From NCBI GenBank assembly GCA_945885645.1, contig CAMCYV010000011.1, positions 1 through 21,450 of the forward strand: a DNA stretch of 21,450 nt, read 5' to 3'. Origin of the DNA: Bifidobacterium breve (lineage in GTDB: Bacteria > Actinomycetota > Actinomycetes > S36-B12). Numbering within the stretch: the stretch's first letter is position 1; each line of letters starts with the position of its first letter. A program made the position numbers and the translations under genes. This document shows positions 1-8,735 of the stretch, in pieces. Under the pieces are notes generated by a model. It had not been told where the DNA came from. It saw nothing but the letters and a program-made list of their open reading frames with translations, and did not search any database.

Positions 1-890
1 ATTCCGATCATGGCTACCAGGGCTGCTTGCGCATTTAAAGCGTTGTGATGCCCAAATACCTGGAGTTGTACCTGGCCCAATCGCACGCCTTGGTGCGCCG
101 TATCAAACCTCCACCCCTGCGAAGAAGGCTGGACGTCCACCATATGAAAATCTGCGTCAGGGGACTCGCCGTAACTGCGAATGTCGACTCCTGCGGCTCG
201 CGCCGCCACAATGAGTCGAGCGGCTCCCGGGTCATCAAGGCATACGACCAGAAATCCATCACGCTGCTTTACTCCCAAAGCGAAGTCAAGAAATGCTTGC
301 TCAATAGCCTGAAAAGTCCCCCAATAATCCAGGTGGTCTGCCTCAATATTTGTCACTATTGCAATACTCGGAATCAGTTGAAGAAATGCTCCATCACTCT
401 CGTCCGCTTCAGCGATAAAAAGGCTGCCGGTACCCAGATGCGCATTTGCGCCACTTTCATTGAGTTCGCTACCGATAGCAAAAGATGGATCAGCTCCCGC
501 ATGCTGGAGTGCAACGGTGAGCATTGATGTAGTCGTCGTCTTGCCATGAGTACCGGTTACTGCAACACCTGTGAATCCGCTCATGATTGCCGTTAAGGCC
601 TCTGCACGGTTCATCACACGTTTCCCCAGACGGGACGCCTCAAGGCGTTCGGGGTTTTTTGCTGGGATGGCGGTGGAGAGAATAAGGGTGTCTATCTCCC
701 CCACGTGAGCAAGATCATGACCGATCTTGGTGTCGATTCCCACTGCGCTGAGGGCCGCAAGCCTGCGGGAGTCCTTCGCATCACATCCGGTGACGTGCAC
801 ACCACGTGAGGCCAAGATTCGTGCGATCCCGGACATCCCGGCGCCACCGATGCCTACAACGTGTACCCGACCCAAATCCTGCAAAGTCAC
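1..890 (-). CDS. murC: UDP-N-acetylmuramate--L-alanine ligase MurC (3' end cut by window edge)
   Basis: MurC adds L-alanine to UDP-MurNAc in the cytoplasm using ATP, the first step of stem peptide synthesis. About 296 N-terminal residues are visible of a family usually 450-500 long; the C-terminal ligase domain is off the left edge. The start is the GTG at 888-890, giving VTLQDLGRVHVVGIGGAGMS; it has an AAGGAG ribosome site about 9 nt upstream, and no better in-frame start was found. The N-terminal nucleotide-fold GIGGAGMS is at residues 13-20. The ATP loop VTGTHGKTTTT is near residues 110-119, followed by AEADESDGAF, TNIEADHLDYWG and GHHNALNAQAA. It is the last gene of the visible dcw run, 34 bp after murG. 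The family assignment is secure. Confidence 0.96.
   Translation of the reverse strand, partial: MTLQDLGRVHVVGIGGAGMSGIARILASRGVHVTGCDAKDSRRLAALSAVGIDTKIGHDLAHVGEIDTLILSTAIPAKNPERLEASRLGKRVMNRAEALTAIMSGFTGVAVTGTHGKTTTTSMLTVALQHAGADPSFAIGSELNESGANAHLGTGSLFIAEADESDGAFLQLIPSIAIVTNIEADHLDYWGTFQAIEQAFLDFALGVKQRDGFLVVCLDDPGAARLIVAARAAGVDIRSYGESPDADFHMVDVQPSSQGWRFDTAHQGVRLGQVQLQVFGHHNALNAQAALVAMIG
634..660 (+). terminator. Terminator-like hairpin antisense to murC
   Basis: On the plus strand, ACGCC-TCAA-GGCGT (635-648) sits inside a flanking CCCC (624-627) / GGGG (651-654) pairing and is followed by six T residues (655-660). This is the layout of an intrinsic terminator, but it lies inside conserved murC coding sequence and no plus-strand gene precedes it. 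It could stop antisense transcripts over murC or be chance. Confidence 0.3.
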
Positions 891-924
891 CTTCGCTAAC
901 TCCTTTTCAACGTGAGCACCATGT

Positions 925-2001
925 TCATGAACACGATAACCCCCAGCGCGCCAATTCTTTAGCAGCATTTAGTGAGTCCCCGACATTGAATGCGGCGTGC
1001 ATCCGCTCGAGTTCCGCCACATTGAGGACCAGGGGCAGTAATTCATTCACGATGACGTCCTGTGTGAACACGGAGTTCTCAAACATGAGTGCCGCCCCAC
1101 GGTCAATTAAATTGTGAGCATTCCGCTTTTGCTCACCGTTTCCAATGGGAAGCGGGACAAAAATTGCGGGAATACCCACGGCCGAAATCTCGGCTACGGT
1201 CATGGCGCCTGCACGGGCAATAACCAAGTCCGCAGCGCTATAGGCCAAGTCCATCCGATGAATGAATGGAACCGGGATGTAGCACGCGCCGGAAGAGTCT
1301 GTGATTTCACTCCCCGGTTGAAAGTTTGCGCCACCAACCGAGTGAATGACGCTCACGCCAGCCCTCAGTAACTCCGGTACGGCAGCGAAACATGCGGAAT
1401 TGATGGATTGTGCGCCTTGGGAACCACCAAAGACCAGTAGAACAGGGCCGGTCTGCGGGAGGTTGAAAAACTCGCGAGCCTCAATTCGGCTTCGATACCG
1501 GTCAAGCTCCACAATATCTCGACTCAGGGGCATACCGATTACCCGAGCTCCAGGGATGACGCCGTCAAACATGGATGCAACATTGGATGTGATGCGTGAC
1601 CCCAATTTATTTGCCAAGCCAGCGGTTGAATTTGCTTCATGAACAATCACGCACAGACCCAAACTCCTTGCGGCTAAATACGCCGGAGCACTAGCGTATC
1701 CACCAAACCCGATAACAACATCTGTCTTGTTTTCCTTCATAAACTTACGAGCCAGATGGATGGACTTGAGAAATTTTGGGGGAAATGCGATTGCCGGCAC
1801 GTCAAATTTCCGGGGAAAGGGAGCAGACGGCAATAATTCAAGTGCCAGTCCAGTCGGGGGAACCAATGTTGTATCCAACCCACGATCCGTCCCCATAATC
1901 GTGACTTCGGAATCGGGATCGAGTTCCAGAATGGCTCGGGCAGTATTTATGGCTGGATACACGTGACCGGCGCTTCCACCGGCGGCGAGGACGAATTTCA
2001 T
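925..2001 (-). CDS. murG: UDP-GlcNAc:lipid I N-acetylglucosaminyltransferase MurG
   Basis: MurG transfers GlcNAc from UDP-GlcNAc to lipid I on the inner face of the membrane, making lipid II. The 358-residue product has normal length. Visible motifs are GGSAGHVYPA at residues 8-17 (acceptor/diphosphate loop), HEANSTAGLANK at 121-132, FGGSQGA at 191-197, and the donor-binding RAGAMTVAEI (263-272) with PLPIGNGEQKRNA (283-295), the GNGEQ form I associate with actinobacterial MurG. I chose the ATG at 1999-2001 (MKFVLAAGG), preceded by AGGG at 9 nt. An in-frame GTG at 2022 would add seven residues but has no ribosome site. It follows ftsW after 27 bp and precedes murC, the usual order. Confidence 0.97.
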   Translation of the reverse strand: MKFVLAAGGSAGHVYPAINTARAILELDPDSEVTIMGTDRGLDTTLVPPTGLALELLPSAPFPRKFDVPAIAFPPKFLKSIHLARKFMKENKTDVVIGFGGYASAPAYLAARSLGLCVIVHEANSTAGLANKLGSRITSNVASMFDGVIPGARVIGMPLSRDIVELDRYRSRIEAREFFNLPQTGPVLLVFGGSQGAQSINSACFAAVPELLRAGVSVIHSVGGANFQPGSEITDSSGACYIPVPFIHRMDLAYSAADLVIARAGAMTVAEISAVGIPAIFVPLPIGNGEQKRNAHNLIDRGAALMFENSVFTQDVIVNELLPLVLNVAELERMHAAFNVGDSLNAAKELARWGLSCS

Positions 2002-2028
2002 TGCACGTTTCCCTGATAACACTCGAGG

Positions 2029-3255
2029 TTAGCGTCGGCGCATAGCGGAAGCCGTTTGCCTTCGTCGAATAATGCGGCGCGCCCCAGGTTCATTCCGAGC
2101 ACACGCCAGCAACATCCCTATGGCGAACAATGTGGGGACCAATGAAGACCCTCCATACGAAACGAGCGGGAGAGGAACTCCTGTTACGGGTAGTAGCCCA
2201 AGCACAGCACCGATGTTAATGACGGCTTGAACTACGATCCACGACCCGACGCCGGCAGCGGCTAAACGAACAAACGGTTCCTGTGAATTCTTGCTCAACC
2301 GAAAAATAGAGAAGGCCAGAATTCCGAAGAGCAGCAAGATAGCGGAAGTTCCCACTAAACCCAATTCTTCCCCAATCACAGGGAAAATAAAGTCAGTATG
2401 CGCCTCGGGAAGTGAACCCCATTTCTCACGACTGCCTCCCAGTCCTACTCCCCAAATTCCACCCGACCCCAAGGCGTATTGACCTTGAGTGACCTGCCAA
2501 CCAAACCCGAGACGATCCGAATCCGGATTGAGCCAGTTAGTGATGCGTTCCATGCGATAAGGCGCCGCAAGAGTGAGAATCCACACGAAAAAGAGACCGA
2601 AACCACCAAAGAGTGCAAAAAGGCGAATCGGAATTCCTGCCGCAAAAAGAATTCCGCACAAGATCGCACCGAGCATCAACGTATTTCCAAAGTCACCTTC
2701 GAGCAAAACTAAGATCATCATGATTCCAGCTACCGGAAGGATAGGGACCAAAATATTCCTCCAAGTGGGAATATGACGATCCTTTCTCGTCAAGACTTCT
2801 GCGCCCCAGATAACAAGAGCGAGCTTGGCAAACTCACTGGGCTGTAATTTAAATGGTCCAATGATTTCAATCCAGTTCCGTTGGCCAGCAACTTCATCGC
2901 CAATAAACAGCACCAAAACAAGGAGGACGAACGCGCCCGCGAGAAATATCCAAGCGGTCTTACGCCAAAATTGAATAGACGAACGAGCGGCAAAAATTAA
3001 AGCAATGACGCCAGCGACAGCAAAGAGTGTTTGCCGCTGGGCAAGTGTGTAGGCCGACCCAAAAATGCGAACACTTTCCACCGACGAGGCAGACAGCACC
3101 ATAACCAACCCAAGCCCCAACAGTAAAAGCGTTGACCCCATGATTAAGTAGTATGTGCTCAGTGGATGATCTGCCAACAGGGACAATCGGGATCCTTTGT
3201 AGGATTCGCTGATCTTGTTAATCCGCTCGGACACGGGTTGGATGCGCAGTGACAT
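2029..3255 (-). CDS. ftsW: SEDS-family septal peptidoglycan polymerase FtsW
   Basis: FtsW is the SEDS glycosyltransferase that polymerises lipid II at the division septum with its partner FtsI. The 408 residues carry many hydrophobic segments, from about residue 35 to 390, consistent with a ten-helix SEDS fold. Hallmarks are LQPSEFAKLA (137-146), GLGGSREKWGSLPEAHTDF (271-289) with the HTDF aspartate presumed catalytic in SEDS enzymes, IGEELGLVG, and GVPLPLVSYGGSS near the C-terminus. The N-terminal ~33 residues and the Arg-rich end (RRIIRRRQTASAMRRR) are cytoplasmic. The ATG shares one base with the murD stop codon (TAATG), so translation is probably coupled. FtsW rather than RodA is inferred from dcw context and proximity to ftsI. 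Confidence 0.96.
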   Translation of the reverse strand: MSLRIQPVSERINKISESYKGSRLSLLADHPLSTYYLIMGSTLLLLGLGLVMVLSASSVESVRIFGSAYTLAQRQTLFAVAGVIALIFAARSSIQFWRKTAWIFLAGAFVLLVLVLFIGDEVAGQRNWIEIIGPFKLQPSEFAKLALVIWGAEVLTRKDRHIPTWRNILVPILPVAGIMMILVLLEGDFGNTLMLGAILCGILFAAGIPIRLFALFGGFGLFFVWILTLAAPYRMERITNWLNPDSDRLGFGWQVTQGQYALGSGGIWGVGLGGSREKWGSLPEAHTDFIFPVIGEELGLVGTSAILLLFGILAFSIFRLSKNSQEPFVRLAAAGVGSWIVVQAVINIGAVLGLLPVTGVPLPLVSYGGSSLVPTLFAIGMLLACARNEPGARRIIRRRQTASAMRRR

Positions 3256-4718
3256 TAGCGGCCCAATTCATTCAATACCGCGCTGGCAAACATGTCGCCG
3301 CGTTCGGAATAGTTGGCAAACATGTCCCATGAAGCACAGCCGGGTGCCAGTAAGACCGTGTCACCACTGACGGCTCGTTCATGTGCGATCTGCACCGCCT
3401 GCGTCATGGCACTAGTCTCTCGAGTGACCAGTGTGATTACTGGGACATTTGGTGCGTGTCGAGTGAGAGCGTCGGCGATCGCTGGAGCATCAGTTCCCAG
3501 CAAAATTGCCAGTTTTATCCGGTCTGCATGAGCCAACACCAAGTCATCAAAATCCTGCCCTTTGGCCAATCCTCCAGCTATCCAAATAACCGAAGGGTAA
3601 GACGACAGGGATTTGTGGGCCGCATGAGCATTTGTCGCTTTTGAGTCATCAATATAGGTGACTCCCTGAGCGCTAGAAACCAATGCATTTCGATGTGGTG
3701 CGGGGTTGAAGTCACGTAGGCCATCACGCACCGCTTTCGGCGATACGCGATTCTCCTCCCCCGCATTCATGGCACCAAAAGCACGAGCAAGAGCCGCGGC
3801 AGCGAGTGCATTCTCGGTGTTGTGTTCACCTGAAGGATGGACATCACTCACGAGTGCCAATTCTTGGGCGTAATCTCGGCGATTGGAAATAAATGCGCGG
3901 TCAACGAGGGCGCCGTCAACCACGCCCAACTCGCTCAACCCGGGAATTCCGCGAGTAAAACCCACCGCGCGACAGCCCTCTACAACATCGGCTGCTTCGA
4001 CCATGGACAAGGTTGCATCCTCATGGCCGTTGTACACGGCTGCAAATTGAGTCCGCTCATAAATGCGACCTTTTGCCTGTGCATATTGATTAAAATTTCC
4101 AAAATGATCAATGTGATCCGATGCAAGATTCAAACAAACCGACGCCCATGGGCTCATGGTGTGAACAAATGGCAGTTGAGGGGCACCCACCTCCACCGCA
4201 ATCACATCTAGCTCGTCATGCATAACGACACCGACAAGGGAGTGACCAATGTTTCCAGCTGCCTCCGTGCGTAACCCAGTAGATCGCAAAATAGATTCCA
4301 GCATGAGTGTTGTCGTGGTCTTGCCATTTGTACCGGTGACACACAGCCATTCCGCGCCACCAATTTTCGGCCGAATCCGCCACGCCAATTCGAGTTCACC
4401 CCAGATGGGGATTCCTCTTAGATCCACCTGTTTATGAAAGTGATGTTGGGGAGGCAGTCCCGGGGATGTCACCACTAGGTCAAAACTCTCTTCGGGCAGT
4501 TCACTGGCATTCAAGAAAACCGACGCACCCAGGGAACCGAGAATATTGGCGCGTTCACTAACGGCCTCATTTGATGAGGAATCAACAATGCTTACCTGTG
4601 AACCCAGTTGCATGAGGGCGTCCGCCGCTGCAAAACCGGCGATGCCCAGGCCTAAAACACCAACGCGAAGTGATGACCAGTCTGCGTCACGGGAGGTCAG
4701 CTCATCAAGATTACGCAT
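3255..4718 (-). CDS. murD: UDP-N-acetylmuramoyl-L-alanine--D-glutamate ligase MurD
   Basis: MurD adds D-glutamate to UDP-MurNAc-L-Ala in the cytoplasm. The product is 487 residues, slightly longer than the common ~450. The N-terminal Rossmann-like segment VGVLGLGIAGFAAADAL (residues 19-35) is followed by the ATP loop VTGTNGKTTTT (127-137), CLNLASDHIDHFGN in the central domain and YIDDSKATNAHAA, the family's second signature. I start at the ATG 4716-4718, which overlaps the mraY stop by one base (TAATG) and has AGGG upstream. A GTG at 4733 would add five residues and overlap mraY further. The same one-base overlap occurs at its own end with ftsW. Confidence 0.96.
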   Translation of the reverse strand: MRNLDELTSRDADWSSLRVGVLGLGIAGFAAADALMQLGSQVSIVDSSSNEAVSERANILGSLGASVFLNASELPEESFDLVVTSPGLPPQHHFHKQVDLRGIPIWGELELAWRIRPKIGGAEWLCVTGTNGKTTTTLMLESILRSTGLRTEAAGNIGHSLVGVVMHDELDVIAVEVGAPQLPFVHTMSPWASVCLNLASDHIDHFGNFNQYAQAKGRIYERTQFAAVYNGHEDATLSMVEAADVVEGCRAVGFTRGIPGLSELGVVDGALVDRAFISNRRDYAQELALVSDVHPSGEHNTENALAAAALARAFGAMNAGEENRVSPKAVRDGLRDFNPAPHRNALVSSAQGVTYIDDSKATNAHAAHKSLSSYPSVIWIAGGLAKGQDFDDLVLAHADRIKLAILLGTDAPAIADALTRHAPNVPVITLVTRETSAMTQAVQIAHERAVSGDTVLLAPGCASWDMFANYSERGDMFASAVLNELGR

Positions 4719-5785
4719 TAGGCCCTGACCCACTCAGCGTAAAAAATAGTCAGTCCCGCACCAATACACAGACCCTGGATAATCCAAAACCTCACAACTA
4801 TTTGGATCTCAGGCCACCCCAGCATCTCGAAGTGGTGGTGAAGGGGTGCCATCCGAAAAATTCTTTTACCCGTTAATTTATAGGATCCAACTTGTCCGAT
4901 CACAGATAAAGTCGTGATGAGGAAAAGACCTGCAAGGAGCGGCAACAGAAGTTCTGTGCGAGTGAGCACCGCTAGTCCGGCGATTCCACCACCCAAAGCG
5001 AGTGAACCCGTGTCCCCCATAAAGATTCGGGCAGGGGCAGTGTTGAACCACAAGAAACCAAAGCTTGCACCAGCCGTAGCAGCCGCAACCATTGCTAAAT
5101 CAAGTGGATTTTGAGTGTTGTAACAAAATTCAGTGACTTCAAATGCGCAATTCTGTCCATATTGCCAAATGGCGAGTAGTACATAAGCCAAGAAACTCAT
5201 GATCGCTGCACCAACAGCTAGTCCGTCAAGGCCATCTGTGAGATTGACTCCATTGGTTGTTGCTGTCACGAGGAACCACACCCACAGTAGAAACAGTCCT
5301 AATGGCAGGACGAAGTTCGTATCACGCACAAAAGAAATAGCCATTGATGCGGCTGTGTTCCCCGCTGCATCGGGAAATTGAACGGATAAATACGCAAAAG
5401 AGAACGCAACAACCGCCTGGCCAATCAGCTTCGTCCGAGCCCTAAGTCCAGTACTTCTTTGCTTGAAAATCTTTAAATAGTCATCGGCAAAACCCACCAA
5501 GCCCAAACCAACCATGAGGTAGAGAACAAGCAACGCCGAGATTGAAACCGGTCGCCAGGTGACTAAATGCGTGAGGAAGTACCCACCAAGCACAGCAACG
5601 ATTATCGCGATTCCACCCATTGATGGCGTGCCGCGCTTCCCTTCGTGCGCGGGATAAAGCCGGCCTTCTTCAGACGCTCGAATCGCTTGGGAATAGCCGT
5701 GCTTGCGAAGCAGGTTGATGAGTAGAGGTGTTCCAAGAATAGAAATTAAAGTCGCTATCGCACCCGCAATAACGACTAGCCTCAT
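4718..5785 (-). CDS. mraY: Phospho-N-acetylmuramoyl-pentapeptide transferase MraY
   Basis: MraY is the polytopic membrane enzyme that moves phospho-MurNAc-pentapeptide from UDP to undecaprenyl phosphate, forming lipid I. The 355 residues match family length. Conserved landmarks are GTPSMGGI (52-59), the Mg2+-linked FADDYLKIFKQRSTGL (99-113, with D101 and D102), NLTDGLDGLA (181-190), FMGDTGSLALGG (255-266) and the HHH motif APLHHHFEMLGW (313-324). About ten hydrophobic helices are apparent. Its ATG lies in an ATGA overlap with the murF stop (5782-5785), a typical coupled junction, and its stop overlaps the murD start. Confidence 0.97.
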   Translation of the reverse strand: MRLVVIAGAIATLISILGTPLLINLLRKHGYSQAIRASEEGRLYPAHEGKRGTPSMGGIAIIVAVLGGYFLTHLVTWRPVSISALLVLYLMVGLGLVGFADDYLKIFKQRSTGLRARTKLIGQAVVAFSFAYLSVQFPDAAGNTAASMAISFVRDTNFVLPLGLFLLWVWFLVTATTNGVNLTDGLDGLAVGAAIMSFLAYVLLAIWQYGQNCAFEVTEFCYNTQNPLDLAMVAAATAGASFGFLWFNTAPARIFMGDTGSLALGGGIAGLAVLTRTELLLPLLAGLFLITTLSVIGQVGSYKLTGKRIFRMAPLHHHFEMLGWPEIQIVVRFWIIQGLCIGAGLTIFYAEWVRA

Positions 5786-7248
5786 GGGGTTCCCTGCTCT
5801 CGATCAGTTCCCAACTCAAAGTCCTGTGCAACACTACTTAATGAAAGCTCCAGAACCTCGCTGGCCACACGGTCAAGGCCTATTGATCGCGACGCTTTTA
5901 CCAATACGATGTCGCCCGGCTGTAACTCATTAGCCAATAACGTCATTACACCATCGATGTCGGGAACCCAGACCGACTCTTCACCCCAAGATCCTTCATT
6001 CGCAGCCGCCAAGTGCATTACTTTCGTCCCCGCGCCCACGCAAACCAAACGGGATATATCGAGACGGACAACTAATCTGCCGATCGCGTCGTGCGCATCA
6101 ACGGAGTATTCGCCCAACTCCCGCATCTCCCCAAGAATCGCCCATGTACGGCGGCGCGGACCGCGAGAGCCCAATTGAGCCAGGGTCTTGAGCGCTGCGC
6201 GCATGGATTCCGGATTAGCGTTGTAGGCGTCGTTGATAACGGTCAACCCATTTGTAGCCTCGGTTACTTCCATGCGCCACTTACTGACCACATTCACATT
6301 ACTGAGAAATTCGCAAGCAGTCTCAATCGGCACTCCCACGGCAACACTTGCGCTAAGGGCCGCTAACGCGTTTGCGACATAGTGTTCACCAACTAATTTA
6401 ACGTGTGCCATTTGTGAAACATCTCTATATGTGACGAGTAAACGAGTTGTTCCATCAGGTTCAATGTTTATCTCGCTGGCATAGATGTCACTGCCTTGGG
6501 TCTCTCCAAATGTTAGCTGTGAGCATTTCAGTCCTTCGCTCATCCGAGCAACATATGGATCATCTTGATTCAGGACAGCTAGTCCGGTAACGGGCAAGGA
6601 ACGAACCAGCTCTGACTTCGCAATGGCGATATTCTCGATGCTGCCCAACATTTCAATATGTGCAGATCCGACGTTGAGCACAACTCCAACATCAGGTTCA
6701 GCGATCTCGCACAGAGTGGCGATGTGGTCAATCCCACGCATGCCCATTTCAAGTACCAGAAATTCCGTCTGTGCATCGGCACTCAGAATAGTGAGTGGTA
6801 AACCTACCTCCGTGTTGAATGACCCAGGAGGGGAAACGCATCGGCCGAACTGGCCCAATATGCCAGCAATTAAATCCTTCGTTGTAGTTTTCCCACTGGA
6901 ACCAGTAATTCCGATGACCTGAGCCGTAAGCACATTAACGCGCACCCAATGAGCAATCTGACCTAGGGCAATCAAAGGGTCCAGAACGTGAAGCAACGGA
7001 AAGCCTTCTGGGAGTGGCACACTTGAGCCTGTTGCAACAAGGCCCAAAGCTGCTCCAGCCGCTTTAACATCCGCCAAAAAAATATGTCCATCAACTTTTT
7101 CACCGACAAGCGCTACAAAAATCCCATTCTCGATCGGGATGCGGGAATCGACGTAAAATCCGGGAACACTGAGGACAAGTTCATGATCGCAGTTAGTGAG
7201 AGTTCCACCAGTGATTTCCATAAGTTGTTGCCCAGTGAAATCAATCAT
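5782..7248 (-). CDS. murF: UDP-MurNAc-tripeptide--D-alanyl-D-alanine ligase MurF
   Basis: MurF adds the D-Ala-D-Ala dipeptide to the UDP-MurNAc-tripeptide, completing the cytoplasmic pentapeptide precursor. The product is 488 residues. The N-terminal substrate domain includes VDSRIPIENGIFVAL (33-47). The ATP loop GITGSSGKTTTKDL spans 113-126; NVGSAHIEMLGS and VINDAYNANPESMRAAL are further Mur ligase signatures, the latter characteristic of MurF. The start ATG (7246-7248) has AGGGA 4-5 nt upstream and overlaps the murE stop by 8 nt. The downstream junction with mraY is also overlapping, so murE-murF-mraY is probably translated as a coupled unit. Confidence 0.96.
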   Translation of the reverse strand: MIDFTGQQLMEITGGTLTNCDHELVLSVPGFYVDSRIPIENGIFVALVGEKVDGHIFLADVKAAGAALGLVATGSSVPLPEGFPLLHVLDPLIALGQIAHWVRVNVLTAQVIGITGSSGKTTTKDLIAGILGQFGRCVSPPGSFNTEVGLPLTILSADAQTEFLVLEMGMRGIDHIATLCEIAEPDVGVVLNVGSAHIEMLGSIENIAIAKSELVRSLPVTGLAVLNQDDPYVARMSEGLKCSQLTFGETQGSDIYASEINIEPDGTTRLLVTYRDVSQMAHVKLVGEHYVANALAALSASVAVGVPIETACEFLSNVNVVSKWRMEVTEATNGLTVINDAYNANPESMRAALKTLAQLGSRGPRRRTWAILGEMRELGEYSVDAHDAIGRLVVRLDISRLVCVGAGTKVMHLAAANEGSWGEESVWVPDIDGVMTLLANELQPGDIVLVKASRSIGLDRVASEVLELSLSSVAQDFELGTDREQGTP

Positions 7249-8734
7249 GATGTCCCTTATTCCCTAAAAGTTCGCGAAGCACCTCAACGTCACTAAATGC
7301 AATCGTTTGGCCCATGATCTCCTGACCTCGCTCGTGACCTTTACCCAGAATGGCCACGACGTCGTGACCATCGGCTAATTCCAGGGCTCGAGCAATCGCC
7401 TCACGCCTATCGCCTATTTCGATCAACTGTGATCTTGAAGATCCTTCAACGCCCAGAATGATCTGTTTGCGAATCTGGGCTGGATCCTCCGAACGCGGAT
7501 TGTCGTCTGTGACGATCAATATATCGGACAGGCTCGCTCCCACACGCCCCATGGATGAACGCTTACTCGCGTCTCGATCCCCACCAGCGCCCAAGACCGT
7601 AATGATTCGCCCACTGAATTCGTTATTCAGGCCGGTCAAAAACTCTTCAACAGACTCAGGTGAATGTGCATAGTCAACAAAAAATGAAACATCGCCACGT
7701 GTTCCGACCAACTCACCCCTACCCGGAACGGTAGCCCTGCATATTGCCTCGACTACATCACGGCCGCGGACACCCACGTGATCCAAAATCGAAATTGCTA
7801 GCACGGCATTTAGGACGTTTATTTGTCCTGGCATGGCCATCGAGTCAAAACTGAGTTCATCACGTGGCCCGTTGACTTTCCAGGAGGAATTAAGAGGAGT
7901 GTCATTGCCACGGCTGATTTTCCAATTAGGCGTTGCCAACGTCCCCACTGATTCATAAGGAATTGTGGCTTGTGCGCAGAGTTCAACGCCCCACGGGCTA
8001 TCCGTGCAAATGAGCGCAAATCGCCCAAATTTAGGTGTAAACAGTTGCGCTTTAGCTGCAAAGTATTCAGACATTGAACCGTGGTAATCAAGATGATCAT
8101 GTGAAAGGTTCGTGAAGGCAACGCAATCGAATTTCAACCCATTAACTCGCTGCTCAGACAAGGCAATGCTGGAAACTTCCATTGCGATAATTTTCACTCC
8201 AGCAGCCTTCATTCGTGCAAGTGTGCGATAAAGGTCAGGAGCCTCAGGGGTTGTTCGCGCGCTCACCAATTCTTCATCATCAATCAGCGTTGCGAGAGTG
8301 CCGATGAGTCCGGCACTCATACCAACAGCGCGCGCCGCCTGATAAATCATGCTGGTCGTGGTGCTTTTCCCATTGGTTCCCGTGACTCCGATCACGATTA
8401 TGTCGGAGGTCGGATCCCCATAAACCAATTTGCAGACCTCGCCAAGACAAACCCGTGGATCGCGCACCTCAATTACGGGAATCCTAAGTGAGTTATCAAA
8501 TTCTTTCATAAGTTGAATACCCACAGGATCGGTCAAAATTGCCGATGCTCCACGTTGAATTGCCTGCTCGATAAAGCGAGCTCCGTGAACAGTTCGCCCT
8601 GGAAGCGCAGCAAATAAATCACCCTCTTGGGTTGCCGCGGAATCTAATGAAACACCGGTGACCACAACACTGGAATCCCCTGAGAATTGACCACCAATAA
8701 GTGAAGCAATCTCGACAACCGAAGTCGAATTCAC
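7241..8734 (-). CDS. murE: UDP-MurNAc-L-Ala-D-Glu--meso-diaminopimelate ligase MurE
   Basis: MurE adds the third, diamino residue of the stem peptide. The 497-residue product shows VSLDSAATQEGDLFAAL (28-44, UDP-substrate domain), VTGTNGKSTTTSM (117-129, ATP loop), TTPEAPDLYR (161-170), LSHDHLDYHGSMSEYFAAK (210-228, with the lysine usually carbamylated) and VTDDNPRSEDP (408-418). DNPR is the known meso-diaminopimelate selection motif; L-lysine enzymes differ here. I chose the GTG at 8732-8734, which begins one base after the ftsI stop (TAATGTG) and has a GGGGG run just upstream. A TTG at 8746 is in frame but lacks a ribosome site, and the ATG spanning 8734-8736 is out of frame. Confidence 0.96.
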   Translation of the reverse strand: MNSTSVVEIASLIGGQFSGDSSVVVTGVSLDSAATQEGDLFAALPGRTVHGARFIEQAIQRGASAILTDPVGIQLMKEFDNSLRIPVIEVRDPRVCLGEVCKLVYGDPTSDIIVIGVTGTNGKSTTTSMIYQAARAVGMSAGLIGTLATLIDDEELVSARTTPEAPDLYRTLARMKAAGVKIIAMEVSSIALSEQRVNGLKFDCVAFTNLSHDHLDYHGSMSEYFAAKAQLFTPKFGRFALICTDSPWGVELCAQATIPYESVGTLATPNWKISRGNDTPLNSSWKVNGPRDELSFDSMAMPGQINVLNAVLAISILDHVGVRGRDVVEAICRATVPGRGELVGTRGDVSFFVDYAHSPESVEEFLTGLNNEFSGRIITVLGAGGDRDASKRSSMGRVGASLSDILIVTDDNPRSEDPAQIRKQIILGVEGSSRSQLIEIGDRREAIARALELADGHDVVAILGKGHERGQEIMGQTIAFSDVEVLRELLGNKGHHD

Positions 8735-8735
8735 A

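Noticed and set aside
45..527. 160-codon plus-strand open frame over the left end
   Set aside because: It is the antisense shadow of murC, whose own frame shows clear Mur ligase motifs across the same bases.
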